Assembly: GCF_018304965.1 (NCBI RefSeq)
Contig: NZ_JAGQED010000017.1
Span: 1-64,000, forward strand
Source of the DNA: Collimonas antrihumi
GTDB lineage: Bacteria; Pseudomonadota; Gammaproteobacteria; Burkholderiales; Burkholderiaceae_D
DNA: 64,000 nt
Direction of reading: 5' to 3'
Shown piece by piece: positions 49,709 through 59,129 of the stretch (the first letter of the stretch is position 1; the number at the start of each line of letters is the position of its first letter). The notes beneath the pieces are model-generated. The model was not told the origin of the DNA and made no database searches. It saw nothing but the letters and a program-made list of their open reading frames with translations. The translations under genes were made by a program, and so were the position numbers.

Positions 49709-50884
49709 ATGCCCACTCCAACCACTCCAACTATCCACAGCGGCTTGTTCATAGGCTTGATGTCCGGCACCAGCCTGGACGGCGTCGATGGCGTCATCGC
49801 GGCCTTTCCCAGCGGTCTGGCGCAACATCCGGTGGCCACCCTGGCATCGGCCTATGTGCCATTCTCAGCTTCGCTACGGGCCGAGCTGATGGCGCTGCAA
49901 ACTGCCGGCCAGAATGAGATCGAGCGTGAAGCATTGGTTGCCAATACCCTGAGTTCGCACTACGCGGCGTGCGTCGAGCGCTTGCTGGCGGATGCCGGCT
50001 TGCGGCCGGATCAGATCCGCGCCATCGGCGTCCATGGTCAAACCATCCGTCATCGTCCCGAGCTCGGTTTCACGCGTCAAGCCAACAATCCGGCGCTGCT
50101 GGCCGAGTTGACCGGGATAGATGTCATCGCCGATTTTCGCAGCCGCGACATTGCCGCCGGCGGCCAGGGTGCGCCGCTGGTGCCGGCGTTCCATCAGGCC
50201 GTATTCGCCGATCCGGCGCAAACCCGGGTGGTGGTGAATATCGGTGGCATTGCCAACATCAGCGTGCTACATGCTCAAACTCAAGCGACGCCAGAGCAAA
50301 ACCGCGATGTCATCGGTTTCGATACCGGACCGGGCAATGTGCTGATGGATCTGTGGATCAAGCGCCATCATGGCAAGGATTACGATGAGAACGGCATGTG
50401 GGCTGCTTCCGGCCAGCCTGTAGCGTCTCTGCTCGACGCCATGCGCAGGGAAGAATATTTTGCCGCCGCACCGCCAAAAAGTACCGGCCGCGATCTGTTT
50501 CACGCCGACTGGCTGGGACGTCATCTGAGCCATTTCCCGCAGCAACTTTCTCCTGGCGATGTGCAAGCAACCCTGACGCAGCTGACTGCCACCACCATTG
50601 CAGACGCCGTCGCCCAGCACGCCCCGGCAGCGCAAACCGTGTATGTCTGCGGTGGCGGCGCTTATAACCCGTATCTGATGCAACAACTGGCGCACGCCCT
50701 GCAACAACGACATCTGACGGCAGCGGTGCAATCCACCGAAGCACTCGGGATTGCCCCCAACCACGTCGAAGCGGTGGCTTTCGCGTGGCTGGCGCTGCGT
50801 TTCGACCAGCGCTTGCCGGGCAACTTGCCGCGGGTGACGGGAGCGCGGGATTTACGAATTCTGGGAGCGCTTTATCCCGCGTAA
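49709..50884 (+). CDS. anmK: Anhydro-N-acetylmuramic acid kinase
   Basis: A 391-aa enzyme that opens and phosphorylates 1,6-anhydro-MurNAc to MurNAc-6-phosphate during murein recycling. [18 protein letters not shown] is the N-terminal phosphate motif; [23 protein letters not shown] and [14 protein letters not shown] are the others. MurQ is not in the window. The ribosome site is poor (ACGG), and a hairpin precedes the start. Confidence 0.95.
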   Translation: MPTPTTPTIHSGLFIGLMSGTSLDGVDGVIAAFPSGLAQHPVATLASAYVPFSASLRAELMALQTAGQNEIEREALVANTLSSHYAACVERLLADAGLRPDQIRAIGVHGQTIRHRPELGFTRQANNPALLAELTGIDVIADFRSRDIAAGGQGAPLVPAFHQAVFADPAQTRVVVNIGGIANISVLHAQTQATPEQNRDVIGFDTGPGNVLMDLWIKRHHGKDYDENGMWAASGQPVASLLDAMRREEYFAAAPPKSTGRDLFHADWLGRHLSHFPQQLSPGDVQATLTQLTATTIADAVAQHAPAAQTVYVCGGGAYNPYLMQQLAHALQQRHLTAAVQSTEALGIAPNHVEAVAFAWLALRFDQRLPGNLPRVTGARDLRILGALYPA

Positions 50885-50930
50885 CTGAAGCAGGCTGAAC
50901 GTGAGATTAATATCAGCAACGTGCAATAAA

Positions 50931-50970
50931 AAAAGGACGCCCGAGGATTTCTCCCCGGCGTCCTTTTTTA
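50931..50970. terminator. Bidirectional terminator between anmK and erpA
   Basis: GGACGCC (50935-50941) and GGCGTCC (50957-50963) form a 7-bp stem, flanked by A7 on the left and T6 on the right, so it can end transcripts of both converging genes. Confidence 0.9.
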
Positions 50971-51006
50971 ACGAGCCGTTTGTCCGCTATTATCTGCTAA
51001 GCCTGA

Positions 51007-51369
51007 TCAGGCCGAGAAAGAAGAGCCGCAGCCGCAGGTAGTCGTCGCGTTCGGATTCTTGATCACGAATTGCGCGCCTTCCAGGTCGTCCTTGTAGTCG
51101 ATTTCAGCGCCGACCAGATATTGATAGCTCATCGAATCGATCAACAACTGCACACCATTTTTGCTCATGGTGGTGTCATCTTCGTTGACGATTTCATCAA
51201 AGGTGAATCCATACTGGAAACCGGAGCAACCGCCACCCTGCACGAAAACGCGCAATTTGAGGTCTGGGTTGCCTTCTTCTTCGATCAGCTGCGCAACCTT
51301 GGCGGCGGCGCTATCGGTAAACACGATCGGGGATGCGACTACATCTTGAATTTCAGCGACAGCATTCAT
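51007..51369 (-). CDS. erpA: Iron-sulfur cluster insertion protein ErpA
   Basis: An A-type Fe-S carrier of 120 aa. The three cluster-binding cysteines are in [10 protein letters not shown] and TTCGCGSSF. ErpA passes 4Fe-4S clusters to targets such as IspG/IspH. The start at 51369 (MNAVAEIQD) is chosen over the earlier one at 51396 because of the family N-terminus. Confidence 0.95.
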   Translation of the reverse strand: MNAVAEIQDVVASPIVFTDSAAAKVAQLIEEEGNPDLKLRVFVQGGGCSGFQYGFTFDEIVNEDDTTMSKNGVQLLIDSMSYQYLVGAEIDYKDDLEGAQFVIKNPNATTTCGCGSSFSA

Positions 51370-51462
51370 TTTTTGGCTCCTGCGGGGTACATACAATACT
51401 GCATTATAGGCTCTCGCCCGAATTCATGCAGACAAAGCCGGAAATCCCGGTGGTGTGTTGTT

Positions 51463-51858
51463 TTAGGCAGATTGCGACATGGCAAGCTTCAGCACCGGCT
51501 CGGCGACATTCTGTTCATGGGTCAGTTTGCCGCTTACCAGGGCGCCGCTATGCATTTCCAGCGCCTTGTAATTGACATCTCCGGTTATGCGGGCTCTCGG
51601 CTGCAATTCAAGCAGCTCGGCGGAATAAACATTGCCGCTGATTTCGCCGTTGACCACCAGATGCGCGACCCGCACGTCGCCTTCCACCTTGGCGCTCTCG
51701 GAAATCACCAGAACGCTGGTTGCACCCGCTTCGGCCACCACATTGCCTTTTACATGGCCGTCAATACGCAGGCCACCCTTGAAGTGAACATCGCCTTCGA
51801 TGCTGGTGGACGAACCAATCAAGCTATCGATAGTGCTCTTTGCTTTGCGGTTGAACAT
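51463..51858 (-). CDS. Bactofilin (polymer-forming cytoskeletal protein)
   Basis: A protein of 131 aa with the DUF583/bactofilin beta-helix core (about 15-115), for example SLIGSSTSIEGDVHFKGGLRIDG and GNVYSAELLELQPRARITGDV. Bactofilins self-assemble into membrane-associated filaments and often recruit wall hydrolases. The gene starts 12 bases after the upstream coiled-coil protein gene, so the two probably act together. Confidence 0.92.
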   Translation of the reverse strand: MFNRKAKSTIDSLIGSSTSIEGDVHFKGGLRIDGHVKGNVVAEAGATSVLVISESAKVEGDVRVAHLVVNGEISGNVYSAELLELQPRARITGDVNYKALEMHSGALVSGKLTHEQNVAEPVLKLAMSQSA

Positions 51859-51870
51859 GATGTTTCCCTT

Positions 51871-52605
51871 TTACAAATTAGAGGTTTGCTGCGCTCGCAT
51901 CTGGCCTTTTTCCATCACCTTGGCTTGAATCGCCTTGACCACGGAGCCTTCCGGCAGAGTCAGTTCAGCCTCGACCCGCTGGTAATACTTGAAATCCAGT
52001 TGGGAGGCAGCTTTTTCCGTAGCCGTGGCGTTGGCGCCGGGGAAAGTCAGCACAGTGCTTTTGCCCGCTACCGTGGCCGTGACCAATAGTTGCACATTCC
52101 CAACAAAATTGGGGCCTTTCCCGCCTTGCATGATCAGCATCCGATAACGCAATTGCGTCGGCGTCAACAATTCGGCGGTCAGGCGCTGGATGGTAATGCC
52201 TTGCTTGCCTGTCGCATTTGGCAGCAGGCCTTCGAAAAACGCCAGATCCTCTTTCAGCTTGGCATTTTCGGTTTCCAGCACCTTGATCTGCTGGCCAAGC
52301 TGTTCTTGCGCCGCCTTTTCGATATTGAGCCGGCTTTCGGCGGCATTGACGGTACTCGAGAAACGATCCCTTTCAGCCGTCAAGGCCTCCACCTTCTGAT
52401 TCAGATCCGTCAGTTGCTGCTTGCTGACTACCGGGCTGTGGCCGGTAAAATCGCGTCCGAGGTCGTATATCCACATCGCGATGGCGCCGCCAAACCCCAA
52501 AACCAAGACCAGGAAAAGCGCCTTCAATGGCCATGGATAATGGCTTTTGACCGTCATTTTCGGCGCCGAAATCGACATGCGCCGGACCCACAACTTATAT
52601 TTCAT
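51871..52605 (-). CDS. Membrane-anchored coiled-coil protein (DUF6776-like)
   Basis: A protein of 244 aa. A single membrane segment lies at about 28-48, then a long coiled coil (about 62-122, LNQKVEALTAERDRFSSTVN onward) and a periplasmic beta-rich domain. I believe it belongs to DUF6776, a Burkholderiales family next to bactofilin genes; function is not known. Linkage with the bactofilin suggests a scaffold or anchor for it. Confidence 0.7.
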   Translation of the reverse strand: MKYKLWVRRMSISAPKMTVKSHYPWPLKALFLVLVLGFGGAIAMWIYDLGRDFTGHSPVVSKQQLTDLNQKVEALTAERDRFSSTVNAAESRLNIEKAAQEQLGQQIKVLETENAKLKEDLAFFEGLLPNATGKQGITIQRLTAELLTPTQLRYRMLIMQGGKGPNFVGNVQLLVTATVAGKSTVLTFPGANATATEKAASQLDFKYYQRVEAELTLPEGSVVKAIQAKVMEKGQMRAQQTSNL

Positions 52606-52674
52606 CGCGGCCAGCTCCGTGGCTCAAGGACGGCTGCCGATGAACGGATGTCCATGACACAACGGCGGACCACA

Positions 52675-53712
52675 TCATGGCATTACTGGCACGTGTAGCA
52701 AACCGGTAGTCTCTTCCAGGCCGAACATCAGGTTCATGCATTGCACCGCCTGGCCAGCCGATCCTTTTACCAGATTGTCCTGAACCACAAGCACCACCAG
52801 GGTGTCGCCGTTGTCAGGGCGGTGCAAGGCGATCCGCAACATGTTCGAACCACGGGTGGAACGGGTTTCCGGATGCGCGCCAAACGGCATCACATCGACA
52901 AACGGCTCATCCTTGTATGCATCTTCAAACAACGCCTGCAGCGCCGCATTGTCGATATCCTTGGTCAGTCGCGCGTAGATGGTCGAATGCATGCCGCGAA
53001 TCATCGGCACCAGATGCGGCGTAAACAACAGGCCGATTTTTTTATCGGTCAACTTGCCGAGCTGCTCGACTGTTTCCGGTGAGTGCCGATGGCCGGATAC
53101 GCCGTAAGCCTTGAAATTGTCGCTGGCTTCCGAGAACAGCATCGCTATTTCCGCCTTGCGGCCAGCGCCCGATACGCCTGATTTGCAATCGGCGATCAGG
53201 TGCGAAGCATCCACTATATCGGCCTTCAGCAACGGCGCCAGGCCGAGTTGCATGGTAGTCGGGTAGCACCCTGGATTGCCGATGATGCGCGCGCTCTTGA
53301 TCGCTGCGCGGTTCAGTTCGGGCAAGCCATATACGGCTTCCTTCAGCAGTTCAGGACAACTGTGCTGCAGCTTGTACCACTTCTCGAACACCGCAGTATC
53401 TTGCAGGCGAAAGTCGGCGGCCAGATCGATCAGCTTGACGCCTGCTTCCAGCAGCTCAGGCGCTTGCGCCATGGCGACGCCGTGCGGGGTGGCGAAGAAC
53501 ACCACATCGCACTCAGTCAGGCGCGCTTTCTCCGGCGCGGAAAATGCCAGCGCAACACGGCCCCGCAACGACGGATACATGTCGGCTATCGGCATGCCGT
53601 CTTCTTTGCGCGAAGTCACCGCCTGCAATTGTGCATGCGGATGGGTTGCCAGCAAACGCAGCAACTCGACCCCGGTATAACCCGTACCACCCACAATCCC
53701 GACTTTGATCAT
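52675..53712 (-). CDS. argC: N-acetyl-gamma-glutamyl-phosphate reductase
   Basis: An NADPH-dependent reductase of 345 aa, third step of arginine synthesis. [22 protein letters not shown] is the nucleotide-binding motif. The catalytic cysteine is in GNPGCYPT (about 148-155), and HRHSPE provides the catalytic histidine. The start at 53712 is the family start. A 12-bp-period repeat lies just upstream. argJ in the same window completes part of the acetyl cycle. Confidence 0.96.
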   Translation of the reverse strand: MIKVGIVGGTGYTGVELLRLLATHPHAQLQAVTSRKEDGMPIADMYPSLRGRVALAFSAPEKARLTECDVVFFATPHGVAMAQAPELLEAGVKLIDLAADFRLQDTAVFEKWYKLQHSCPELLKEAVYGLPELNRAAIKSARIIGNPGCYPTTMQLGLAPLLKADIVDASHLIADCKSGVSGAGRKAEIAMLFSEASDNFKAYGVSGHRHSPETVEQLGKLTDKKIGLLFTPHLVPMIRGMHSTIYARLTKDIDNAALQALFEDAYKDEPFVDVMPFGAHPETRSTRGSNMLRIALHRPDNGDTLVVLVVQDNLVKGSAGQAVQCMNLMFGLEETTGLLHVPVMP

Positions 53713-53742
53713 CTTGTTTCCTCGCATGGAGCTGTAATATGT

Positions 53743-53802
53743 TTTCAACCCGAATTGCAACCCGGGTTTCAATCCGATTTGAAACCTGGTTTTCGACCCG
53801 GC
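53743..53802. repeat. Five imperfect 12-bp tandem repeats upstream of argC
   Basis: TTTCAACCCGAA, TTGCAACCCGGG, TTTCAATCCGAT, TTGAAACCTGGT and TTTCGACCCGGC keep an exact 12-bp register. They start 30 bases upstream of the argC start codon and so lie within its leader or promoter. The remainder of the gap to rpsI (53803-54011) shows nothing clear. Confidence 0.8.
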
Positions 53803-54007
53803 TATCCAAATCCGATATGAAATTTGTACGATGTTGGACCCGGTGTTTTGGGTAATTTGCCGCCAAGAGCTGGCTATTTTATCAGCCTATGAATTGCTTA
53901 GGGCTGCTTAACATTCAAATCGGAAAACCCTTGCAACTGCAGGCTTCGCAGCACTTTTCCGAATGTTGATCTTTCGCAAAGAGACGCAACTGACGGCGCG
54001 AACAAAT

Positions 54008-54043
54008 GACAAAAAGCCGCCAGGCGCAAACCTGGCGGCTTTT
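54008..54043 (-). terminator. Intrinsic terminator of rplM-rpsI
   Basis: AGCCGCCAGG (54015-54024) and CCTGGCGGCT (54031-54040) form a 10-bp stem, extended by A-T pairs, with loop CGCAAA. On the minus strand it is followed by TTTTTGTC. It lies 20 bases after the rpsI stop. Confidence 0.92.
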
Positions 54044-54063
54044 CGATATTCTGAAAGCGTAGA

Positions 54064-54456
54064 TTAGCGCTTGGAGAATTGTTTTGCGCGACGTGCCTTG
54101 CGCAAACCGACCTTCTTACGCTCGACTTCACGTGCATCACGTGTAACGAAGCCGGCTTTCGACAGTTCCGATTTCAACGTTGCATCGTAGTCGATCAGAG
54201 CACGAGTGATACCGTGGCGAACTGCACCAGCCTGGCCGGACTCGCCGCCACCGCTGACATTGACTTTGATGTCGAAAGTTTCGACATGGTTAGTCAGTTC
54301 CAGTGGTTGACGAATCACCATCAAACCGGTTTCGCGCGAAAAATATTCATTCGCTGGCTTGCCGTTGACGATGATCTGGCCGGAGCCGGACTTGATGAAG
54401 ACGCGAGCCACTGCACTCTTGCGACGGCCGGTTCCGTAATTGTAGTTACCGATCAT
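54064..54456 (-). CDS. rpsI: 30S ribosomal protein S9
   Basis: A protein of 130 aa, the usual length. [13 protein letters not shown] is the N-terminal signature, and the C-terminal basic tail QFSKR, which reaches the ribosomal P site, is intact. It follows rplM by 9 bases in the universal L13-S9 operon. Confidence 0.98.
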   Translation of the reverse strand: MIGNYNYGTGRRKSAVARVFIKSGSGQIIVNGKPANEYFSRETGLMVIRQPLELTNHVETFDIKVNVSGGGESGQAGAVRHGITRALIDYDATLKSELSKAGFVTRDAREVERKKVGLRKARRAKQFSKR

Positions 54457-54465
54457 GTCTATTCC

Positions 54466-54894
54466 TTAGAGTTCGAGTGCTTTAGGTTGCTGCGCAGTGT
54501 GCGGATGGCTGCCATCTGCATACACTTTGAGCTTCTTGATCATGGCGTAGCCAAGCGGACCTTTAGGCAGCATGCCCTTGACCGCTTTTTCCAGCGCACG
54601 ACCTGGAAAACGCTGTTGCATTTTCTGGAAATTTGTTTCGTAGATGCCGCCTGGGTAACCGGAGTGACGGAAGTACGTCTTGTCGGTTGCCTTGGCGCCA
54701 GTGACGCGCAGTTTACCTGCGTTGATGACGACGATGAAATCGCCGGTATCAACGTGAGGAGTAAATTCGGGTTTGTGTTTGCCGCGCAGTCGGAGTGCCA
54801 CTTCGCTGGCAACACGTCCGAGGACTTTGTCCGTCGCGTCAATCACGAACCAATCACGCTGGACTTCATGGCCCTTAGCGGAAAAAGTTTTCAT
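54466..54894 (-). CDS. rplM: 50S ribosomal protein L13
   Basis: A protein of 142 aa. [21 protein letters not shown] is near the N-terminus, [20 protein letters not shown] follows, and the [20 protein letters not shown] segment is typical. The leader is about 130 bases long from the promoter at 55035-55064, long enough for autogenous control, though no specific structure was recognised. Confidence 0.98.
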   Translation of the reverse strand: MKTFSAKGHEVQRDWFVIDATDKVLGRVASEVALRLRGKHKPEFTPHVDTGDFIVVINAGKLRVTGAKATDKTYFRHSGYPGGIYETNFQKMQQRFPGRALEKAVKGMLPKGPLGYAMIKKLKVYADGSHPHTAQQPKALEL

Positions 54895-55034
54895 GTTGAC
54901 TTCCTAACTAGTTTAATTCGCTCAAATGGTGGTTCCATCGCTATCGAAAACCGGTTTTCAGACCAGATCTTTGTCTTGCATCAGCGACAGACTCTGCCTT
55001 GTTATCTTTTCCTGAGCAAACGGAAAAGCCGTAA

Positions 55035-55064
55035 ATTATAGCCTTTTCAAGGACTTGGCGTCAA
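55035..55064 (-). promoter_or_regulatory. Promoter of rplM-rpsI
   Basis: TTGACG (55059-55064) and a perfect TATAAT (55035-55040) are separated by 18 bases on the minus strand. The start would be near 55028. Confidence 0.75.
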
Positions 55065-55100
55065 ACCGATTGAATAAAATTGCCATTTACGCTAGGAATT

Positions 55101-55136
55101 GTTGTAAATGCGGTTGTAAATGCGGTTGTATATGCG
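55101..55136. repeat. Three 12-bp tandem repeats upstream of rplM
   Basis: GTTGTAAATGCG (twice, exact) and GTTGTATATGCG follow head to tail, between the rplM promoter and the candidate small RNA. Confidence 0.9.
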
Positions 55137-55170
55137 GCGGCAAATCCGCCTGCCACCCGTAATTGCGGAT

Positions 55171-55275
55171 AAAAGAAAACCCGACTGCACCTGGCATCGG
55201 GTTTAAATCCACTCCAGTGGAGGGGTGGAGGAGACATTGTATTGGTTGCCGGGAATCAACAAGCCCGCAATCGTT
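55171..55275 (-). ncRNA. Candidate small RNA with intrinsic terminator
   Basis: A terminator faces the minus strand with no gene upstream of it: AAACCCGA (55177-55184) pairs with TCGGGTTT (55197-55204) and is followed by TTTTCTTTT. A plausible promoter lies 5': TTGCGA (55305-55310), 17 bases, TAAGAT (55282-55287). The implied transcript is about 105 nt from near 55275. It contains the C-rich stretch CTCCTCCACCCCTCC, able to pair with Shine-Dalgarno sequences, as seen in some base-pairing sRNAs. No Rfam family was recognised. Confidence 0.45.
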
Positions 55276-55438
55276 AGATTGATCTTAGCAAACGGAATTG
55301 TGCATCGCAAGGTGAAAAACCGAGGTATTTACAAAAAAGCTTCGGCCATGATTTTCTTTTTGCCAAGAAAACCAAGCGAAACCACATCCGCCAAGAGCAG
55401 TTAGAATATTGCGACACAATCACTTCCCACGAGATCCT

Positions 55439-55885
55439 ATGGAATGCACAGTTCGCTGGACCGGCTTGTCCGGCATGACCTTTTTAGCCGAAACCGGCTC
55501 CGGCCATATATTGACGATGGATGGCGCGCCTGACGGCGGCGGCCGTGACTTGGCGCCGCGGCCGATGGAAGTGGTGCTGGCCGGCACCGGCGGCTGCACC
55601 GCTTATGACGTGGTGCTTATCTTGCGCAAAAGCCATCAGGACGTCCGTGGTTGCGACGTCACGCTGAAATCGGAGCGGGCGGAGAAGGAGCCTAAGGTAT
55701 TTACCAAAATCCATTTCCACTTCACCGTGCGCGGCCGCAATCTGAAACCTAACCTGGTGGAACGTGCGATCAAGCTGTCGCATGAGAAATACTGTTCGGC
55801 TTCGATCATGCTGGAAAAGACCGCAGAGATCACCCATTCGTTTGAAATCGTCGACGACCTGGCGGAACCGGCAGCCAGCGCCTGA
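55439..55885 (+). CDS. OsmC-family protein (YhfA-like)
   Basis: A protein of 148 aa of the OsmC/Ohr fold. The two conserved cysteines lie in GTGGCTAYDVVLIL (about 53-66) and KYCSASIM (about 118-125). OsmC and Ohr use such a pair to reduce organic hydroperoxides, but YhfA-type members have no proven activity. The start is ATG 55439; the frame is open to 55409 without a better ribosome site. Confidence 0.88.
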   Translation: MECTVRWTGLSGMTFLAETGSGHILTMDGAPDGGGRDLAPRPMEVVLAGTGGCTAYDVVLILRKSHQDVRGCDVTLKSERAEKEPKVFTKIHFHFTVRGRNLKPNLVERAIKLSHEKYCSASIMLEKTAEITHSFEIVDDLAEPAASA

Positions 55886-55891
55886 TGTTCG

Positions 55892-55919
55892 GTAGGGTGG
55901 GCATGAATGCCCACCCTGC
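55892..55919. repeat. GTAG-type REP palindrome between osmC and coq7
   Basis: GTAGGGTGGGCAT (55892-55904) faces ATGCCCACCCTGC (55907-55919), a 13-bp stem with one mismatch. It sits in the 38-base gap between two converging genes and may serve both as a 3' barrier. Confidence 0.85.
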
Positions 55920-55923
55920 AAGA

Positions 55924-56550
55924 TCAGATGTAGTAGGCGACTGTCGTCATGACCTTGGACATCGCCTGCATTACCTTTTGCGCCGGCAGCGGCATATCGG
56001 CAGCTCCTAACGTGCGCGCCGCCTCGCCATGGGCGATTTCATCGTCACGCATCTGCTCGACGATGGCGCGCGACTTGGCGTCTTGCAGGGGCAGTTTTTC
56101 CAGATGGCTGCTCAGATGCTTTTCTACCTGGCGCTCGGTTTCCGCCACAAAACTCAGGCTGCGCACATCGCCCAGCCGCGCTGCCAGCGTTCCCAGCGCG
56201 TAAGAACCGGCGTACCACAACGGATTCAGCAAGCTGACGTGCGAACCCAGCTCGCGCAAGCGTTCCGCGGTCCAGGCCAGATGGTCTTCCTCTTCCCTGC
56301 CCGCTTCGGCAAACTGTTGCTTGATCGGCTCGCCTTGGGCAAAGCGGCCCTGGGCGTCATACAGTGCCTGGGCGCAGACTTCGCCGACATGATTGATTCG
56401 CATCAGGCCGGCACTGTGACGCTGCTCGCCGGCATCCAGCACGCCGTCAGGCGCCTGCAAGGCCGGATTCGGCCGCGAAGCTGAAGCTTGCCCGGTAATC
56501 ACGCGCAAGGCGTTGTCGAAATCGGCGATGGCTCTGTCTATGAATGGCAT
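55924..56550 (-). CDS. coq7: Ubiquinone hydroxylase Coq7 (DMQ monooxygenase)
   Basis: A diiron enzyme of 208 aa that hydroxylates demethoxyubiquinone. The four-helix iron ligands are seen in [10 protein letters not shown] (Glu), [10 protein letters not shown] (ExxH), TERQVEKHL and [10 protein letters not shown] (ExxH). The internal repeat is typical of Coq7. The start is placed at ATG 56550; a TTG at 56568 is possible. It ends beside a REP palindrome and follows the DUF3025 gene. Confidence 0.93.
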   Translation of the reverse strand: MPFIDRAIADFDNALRVITGQASASRPNPALQAPDGVLDAGEQRHSAGLMRINHVGEVCAQALYDAQGRFAQGEPIKQQFAEAGREEEDHLAWTAERLRELGSHVSLLNPLWYAGSYALGTLAARLGDVRSLSFVAETERQVEKHLSSHLEKLPLQDAKSRAIVEQMRDDEIAHGEAARTLGAADMPLPAQKVMQAMSKVMTTVAYYI

Positions 56551-56598
56551 GAGGGGATCGTTTATCAAATTAAGTGGCTGAATTTTATCAGGCCGGCA

Positions 56599-57408
56599 TT
56601 ATTTGCTGCGCTTTGGCCGGAATACTGCGGTATCGGCATAAAAAGCCTGATCCTGGCCACAGCTCCAACCCGGCACGCCCAGTACCGGCAACGGCGTCAA
56701 ACGGCCGATCAGGACACCTTGCTGCGCCAGATCGGCGGCGATATTTTGATCGATCCAGTCACGCTTGGCGTCATCTTCCAGCGCAAAATAAGATTCAGGC
56801 ACGCTGAGCACCAAGGTATGCGCGGTAATCGCCTTGTAGGGCTGCACCAGCTTTTCCAGCAAGGCGTGGCCAAACAGCCAGACCTCGGCATCCCCGGCAA
56901 ACATGTGGCCTTGTTCGACAAACACCTGTTGCCATTGATGTTGACGCAGAGCGGCAACCAGTGCTTGCCCCGCCGTATTGTCCCGAACCAGTAGCAAGGC
57001 GGCATTTTCATCAAAGATGGTGGCGGCATCACGCGCCGCGCCACGTGGTTTGCTGCTGCCGGAGAGCGTCCCGGCTTTGGCCAGTTCAGCAGCCTGCAGC
57101 GCGTTCAGGCGTGCCTTGATGGCGGGAAATGACAGCCAGATCAGCGCATTCAGGAAATCGTGAAGATTATCGCGTGTCGGCACCTTGCCGCTGTTGCCGA
57201 TAAATGCTTCGTAAGCAGTCGCGGCCGGCAACTCGGCTTGCGCGACAAAGCTGATCGGCAAACCCTGGTAGTTGCGGATGCCGCGCTCTTGGGCGATGGT
57301 ATTCAAGGCTAAGCGCCAATCATCGGCTGCGCTCAGGCGCTGGCCGAGAACGCGAAACGGTTTGAGCCAGGGTTGAGACCAATCTATGAGGGCGGCAGGA
57401 GTAGACAT
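56599..57408 (-). CDS. DUF3025 domain protein
   Basis: A protein of 269 aa covered by DUF3025 (about 15-260): GLPISFVAQAELPAATAYE and the RDNLHDFLNALIWLSFP motif (about 79-95) are family signatures. No membrane segment, known active site or characterised relative is recognised. It starts 30 bases after cobA and may share its transcript. Confidence 0.8.
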   Translation of the reverse strand: MSTPAALIDWSQPWLKPFRVLGQRLSAADDWRLALNTIAQERGIRNYQGLPISFVAQAELPAATAYEAFIGNSGKVPTRDNLHDFLNALIWLSFPAIKARLNALQAAELAKAGTLSGSSKPRGAARDAATIFDENAALLLVRDNTAGQALVAALRQHQWQQVFVEQGHMFAGDAEVWLFGHALLEKLVQPYKAITAHTLVLSVPESYFALEDDAKRDWIDQNIAADLAQQGVLIGRLTPLPVLGVPGWSCGQDQAFYADTAVFRPKRSK

Positions 57409-57438
57409 TTGCCGCGCATTTTACCTCGCGCCGGCAAT

Positions 57439-58227
57439 TCAGCCCAATGCTCTCCGCTGCAGCAAATTGTCGAGGCCGATCTCGGCGAAAGCATCGGCAC
57501 AGCACACGACTTCGCCGATGACAATAATGCTGGGGCTGCCGAGGCCGCTGTCGTGTAACGCTTGCGGCAGCTGATCCAGGCTGGTCAGCAACTGCGCTTG
57601 CGTGGCCAGCGTGGCCGACTGGATCACCGCAACCGGCATCGAGCCGGCCATGCCTGCCTCCAGCAGACTGCGCTGCAACTGCGCGCAACGCGCCACGCCC
57701 ATGTACACCACCAGCGTCATGCCGGCCGCCACCAGCGCCTTCCAGTTCGGCTGCGTGGTCTCGTTCTTGCCATGGCCGGTGACGAAAATCACGCCCTGGC
57801 TGTAGTCGCGATGGGTAGCAGCGACACCGATGCTGGCCGCTGCCGCCATGCCGCTGGTAATCCCCGGCACTACTTCGACAGTCACGCCTTGCCGAAGCAA
57901 GTGGGCGCGCTCTTCGCCGCCACGGCCGAACAGATAGGGATCCCCACCTTTCAGACGGACCACGCAATAACCTGCCTGCGCCTCCATCGCCATCAGACGT
58001 TCGATGAATTCTTGCGAGGTCGACTGGCAACCGCCGCGCTTGCCGACATGGATCACGCGTGCGCTGTCCTGCGCATGCACCAGCACGTCGGGATTGACCA
58101 GGTCATCCACCAGCAACACATCGGCCTGGGCGATTGCCTTGACGGCTTTCAACGTCAGCAAATCTGGATCACCTGGCCCGGCGCCGACCAGCATCACTTT
58201 GCCTTGTTGTTTCACTGTTTGTTTCAT
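57439..58227 (-). CDS. cobA: Uroporphyrinogen-III C-methyltransferase (single-domain CobA)
   Basis: A SAM-dependent methyltransferase of 262 aa that makes precorrin-2, precursor of siroheme and cobalamin. VGAGPGDPDLLTLKAVKAI (about 15-33), VVRLKGGDPYLFGRGGEE and VVPGITSGMAAAA are the SUMT motifs. There is no CysG dehydrogenase/ferrochelatase part. Its place after nrtD suggests siroheme supply for assimilatory nitrite reductase, whose gene is not in the window. It follows nrtD by 40 bases. Confidence 0.94.
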   Translation of the reverse strand: MKQTVKQQGKVMLVGAGPGDPDLLTLKAVKAIAQADVLLVDDLVNPDVLVHAQDSARVIHVGKRGGCQSTSQEFIERLMAMEAQAGYCVVRLKGGDPYLFGRGGEERAHLLRQGVTVEVVPGITSGMAAAASIGVAATHRDYSQGVIFVTGHGKNETTQPNWKALVAAGMTLVVYMGVARCAQLQRSLLEAGMAGSMPVAVIQSATLATQAQLLTSLDQLPQALHDSGLGSPSIIVIGEVVCCADAFAEIGLDNLLQRRALG

Positions 58228-58267
58228 ATGGACCCTCTTGCGAACTTTGCTAAACTCTTGCTAAACA

Positions 58268-59080
58268 TCACGCCGCTTGCGCGACCGGATGGGCTTGCTT
58301 GCGATACAGGAATTCCAGCACCGAGGTCCGGTATTCGGCATACAGGGGATCCTGCGCCAGCGCCACACGTTCGCGCGGCCGGGGCAGCCTTACCTGCACA
58401 ACGTCGCCGATGGTGGCGGCGGGGCCGTTGGTCATCATCACGATGCGGTCCGACAACAGCACCGCTTCGTCGACATCGTGGGTTACCATCACCACCGTCG
58501 ATCCGGTCTTGGCGACGATCTTCAGCAATTCATCCTGCAGATGAGCGCGGGTCAAAGCATCCAGTGCGCCGAACGGCTCATCCATCAGCAATACTTTCGG
58601 CTCCATCGCCAAGGCGCGGGCAATGCCGACCCGTTGTTTCATGCCGCCGGAAATTTCATGCGGACGTTTTTGTCCGGCAGCCGTCAACCCCACCATCGCC
58701 AACGCCGCTTTGGTGCGTTCCTTCAAGGCGCTTTTGTTTTCGGTAGCGGCAAAGACACGTTCCACGCCGAGATAGATATTTTCGTGACAGGTCAGCCAAG
58801 GCAGCAGCGAATGATTTTGAAACACCACCGCGCGTTCCGGCGACGGTCCGGCAATTTCGCGGCTGGCGCAAATCAATACGCCGTCGCTTGGCAGCAGCAG
58901 GCCGGCGATCAAATTCAGCAGGGTCGATTTGCCGCAACCGGAATGGCCGATCAAGGTTACGAACTCGCCCTTGCGTACAGTCAGGTTGATATCGCGCAGC
59001 GCATAAAACTGGCCCTTGCTGGTGTTGAACACCATTTCGGCTTGATGGAGATCGATGAATCTGGCGTCGCGTTGTTCCAT
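58268..59080 (-). CDS. nrtD: Nitrate ABC transporter ATP-binding subunit
   Basis: An ABC ATPase of 270 aa. Walker A is GHSGCGKST (about 44-52), the signature [15 protein letters not shown] lies near 142-156, and Walker [12 protein letters not shown] near 163-173. [22 protein letters not shown] is typical of the NrtD/SsuB/TauB branch. There is no fused substrate-binding domain as in cyanobacterial NrtC. GGGGGA lies 5 bases before the ATG. Nitrate as substrate is inferred from nrtA and nasT. Confidence 0.9.
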   Translation of the reverse strand: MEQRDARFIDLHQAEMVFNTSKGQFYALRDINLTVRKGEFVTLIGHSGCGKSTLLNLIAGLLLPSDGVLICASREIAGPSPERAVVFQNHSLLPWLTCHENIYLGVERVFAATENKSALKERTKAALAMVGLTAAGQKRPHEISGGMKQRVGIARALAMEPKVLLMDEPFGALDALTRAHLQDELLKIVAKTGSTVVMVTHDVDEAVLLSDRIVMMTNGPAATIGDVVQVRLPRPRERVALAQDPLYAEYRTSVLEFLYRKQAHPVAQAA

Positions 59081-59129
59081 AATTTCCCCCGTCGTTACCC
59101 TATTACTCCGCTTTGCAATCTGCAATGGA

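Larger units (their letters stand above)
54895..55438. other. Intergenic region between rplM and osmC
   Basis: This 544-base gap has no credible protein gene. It contains the rplM promoter, a 12-bp tandem repeat and an orphan promoter-terminator pair that may define a small RNA on the minus strand, all listed separately. No promoter for the osmC gene was identified. Confidence 0.6.
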
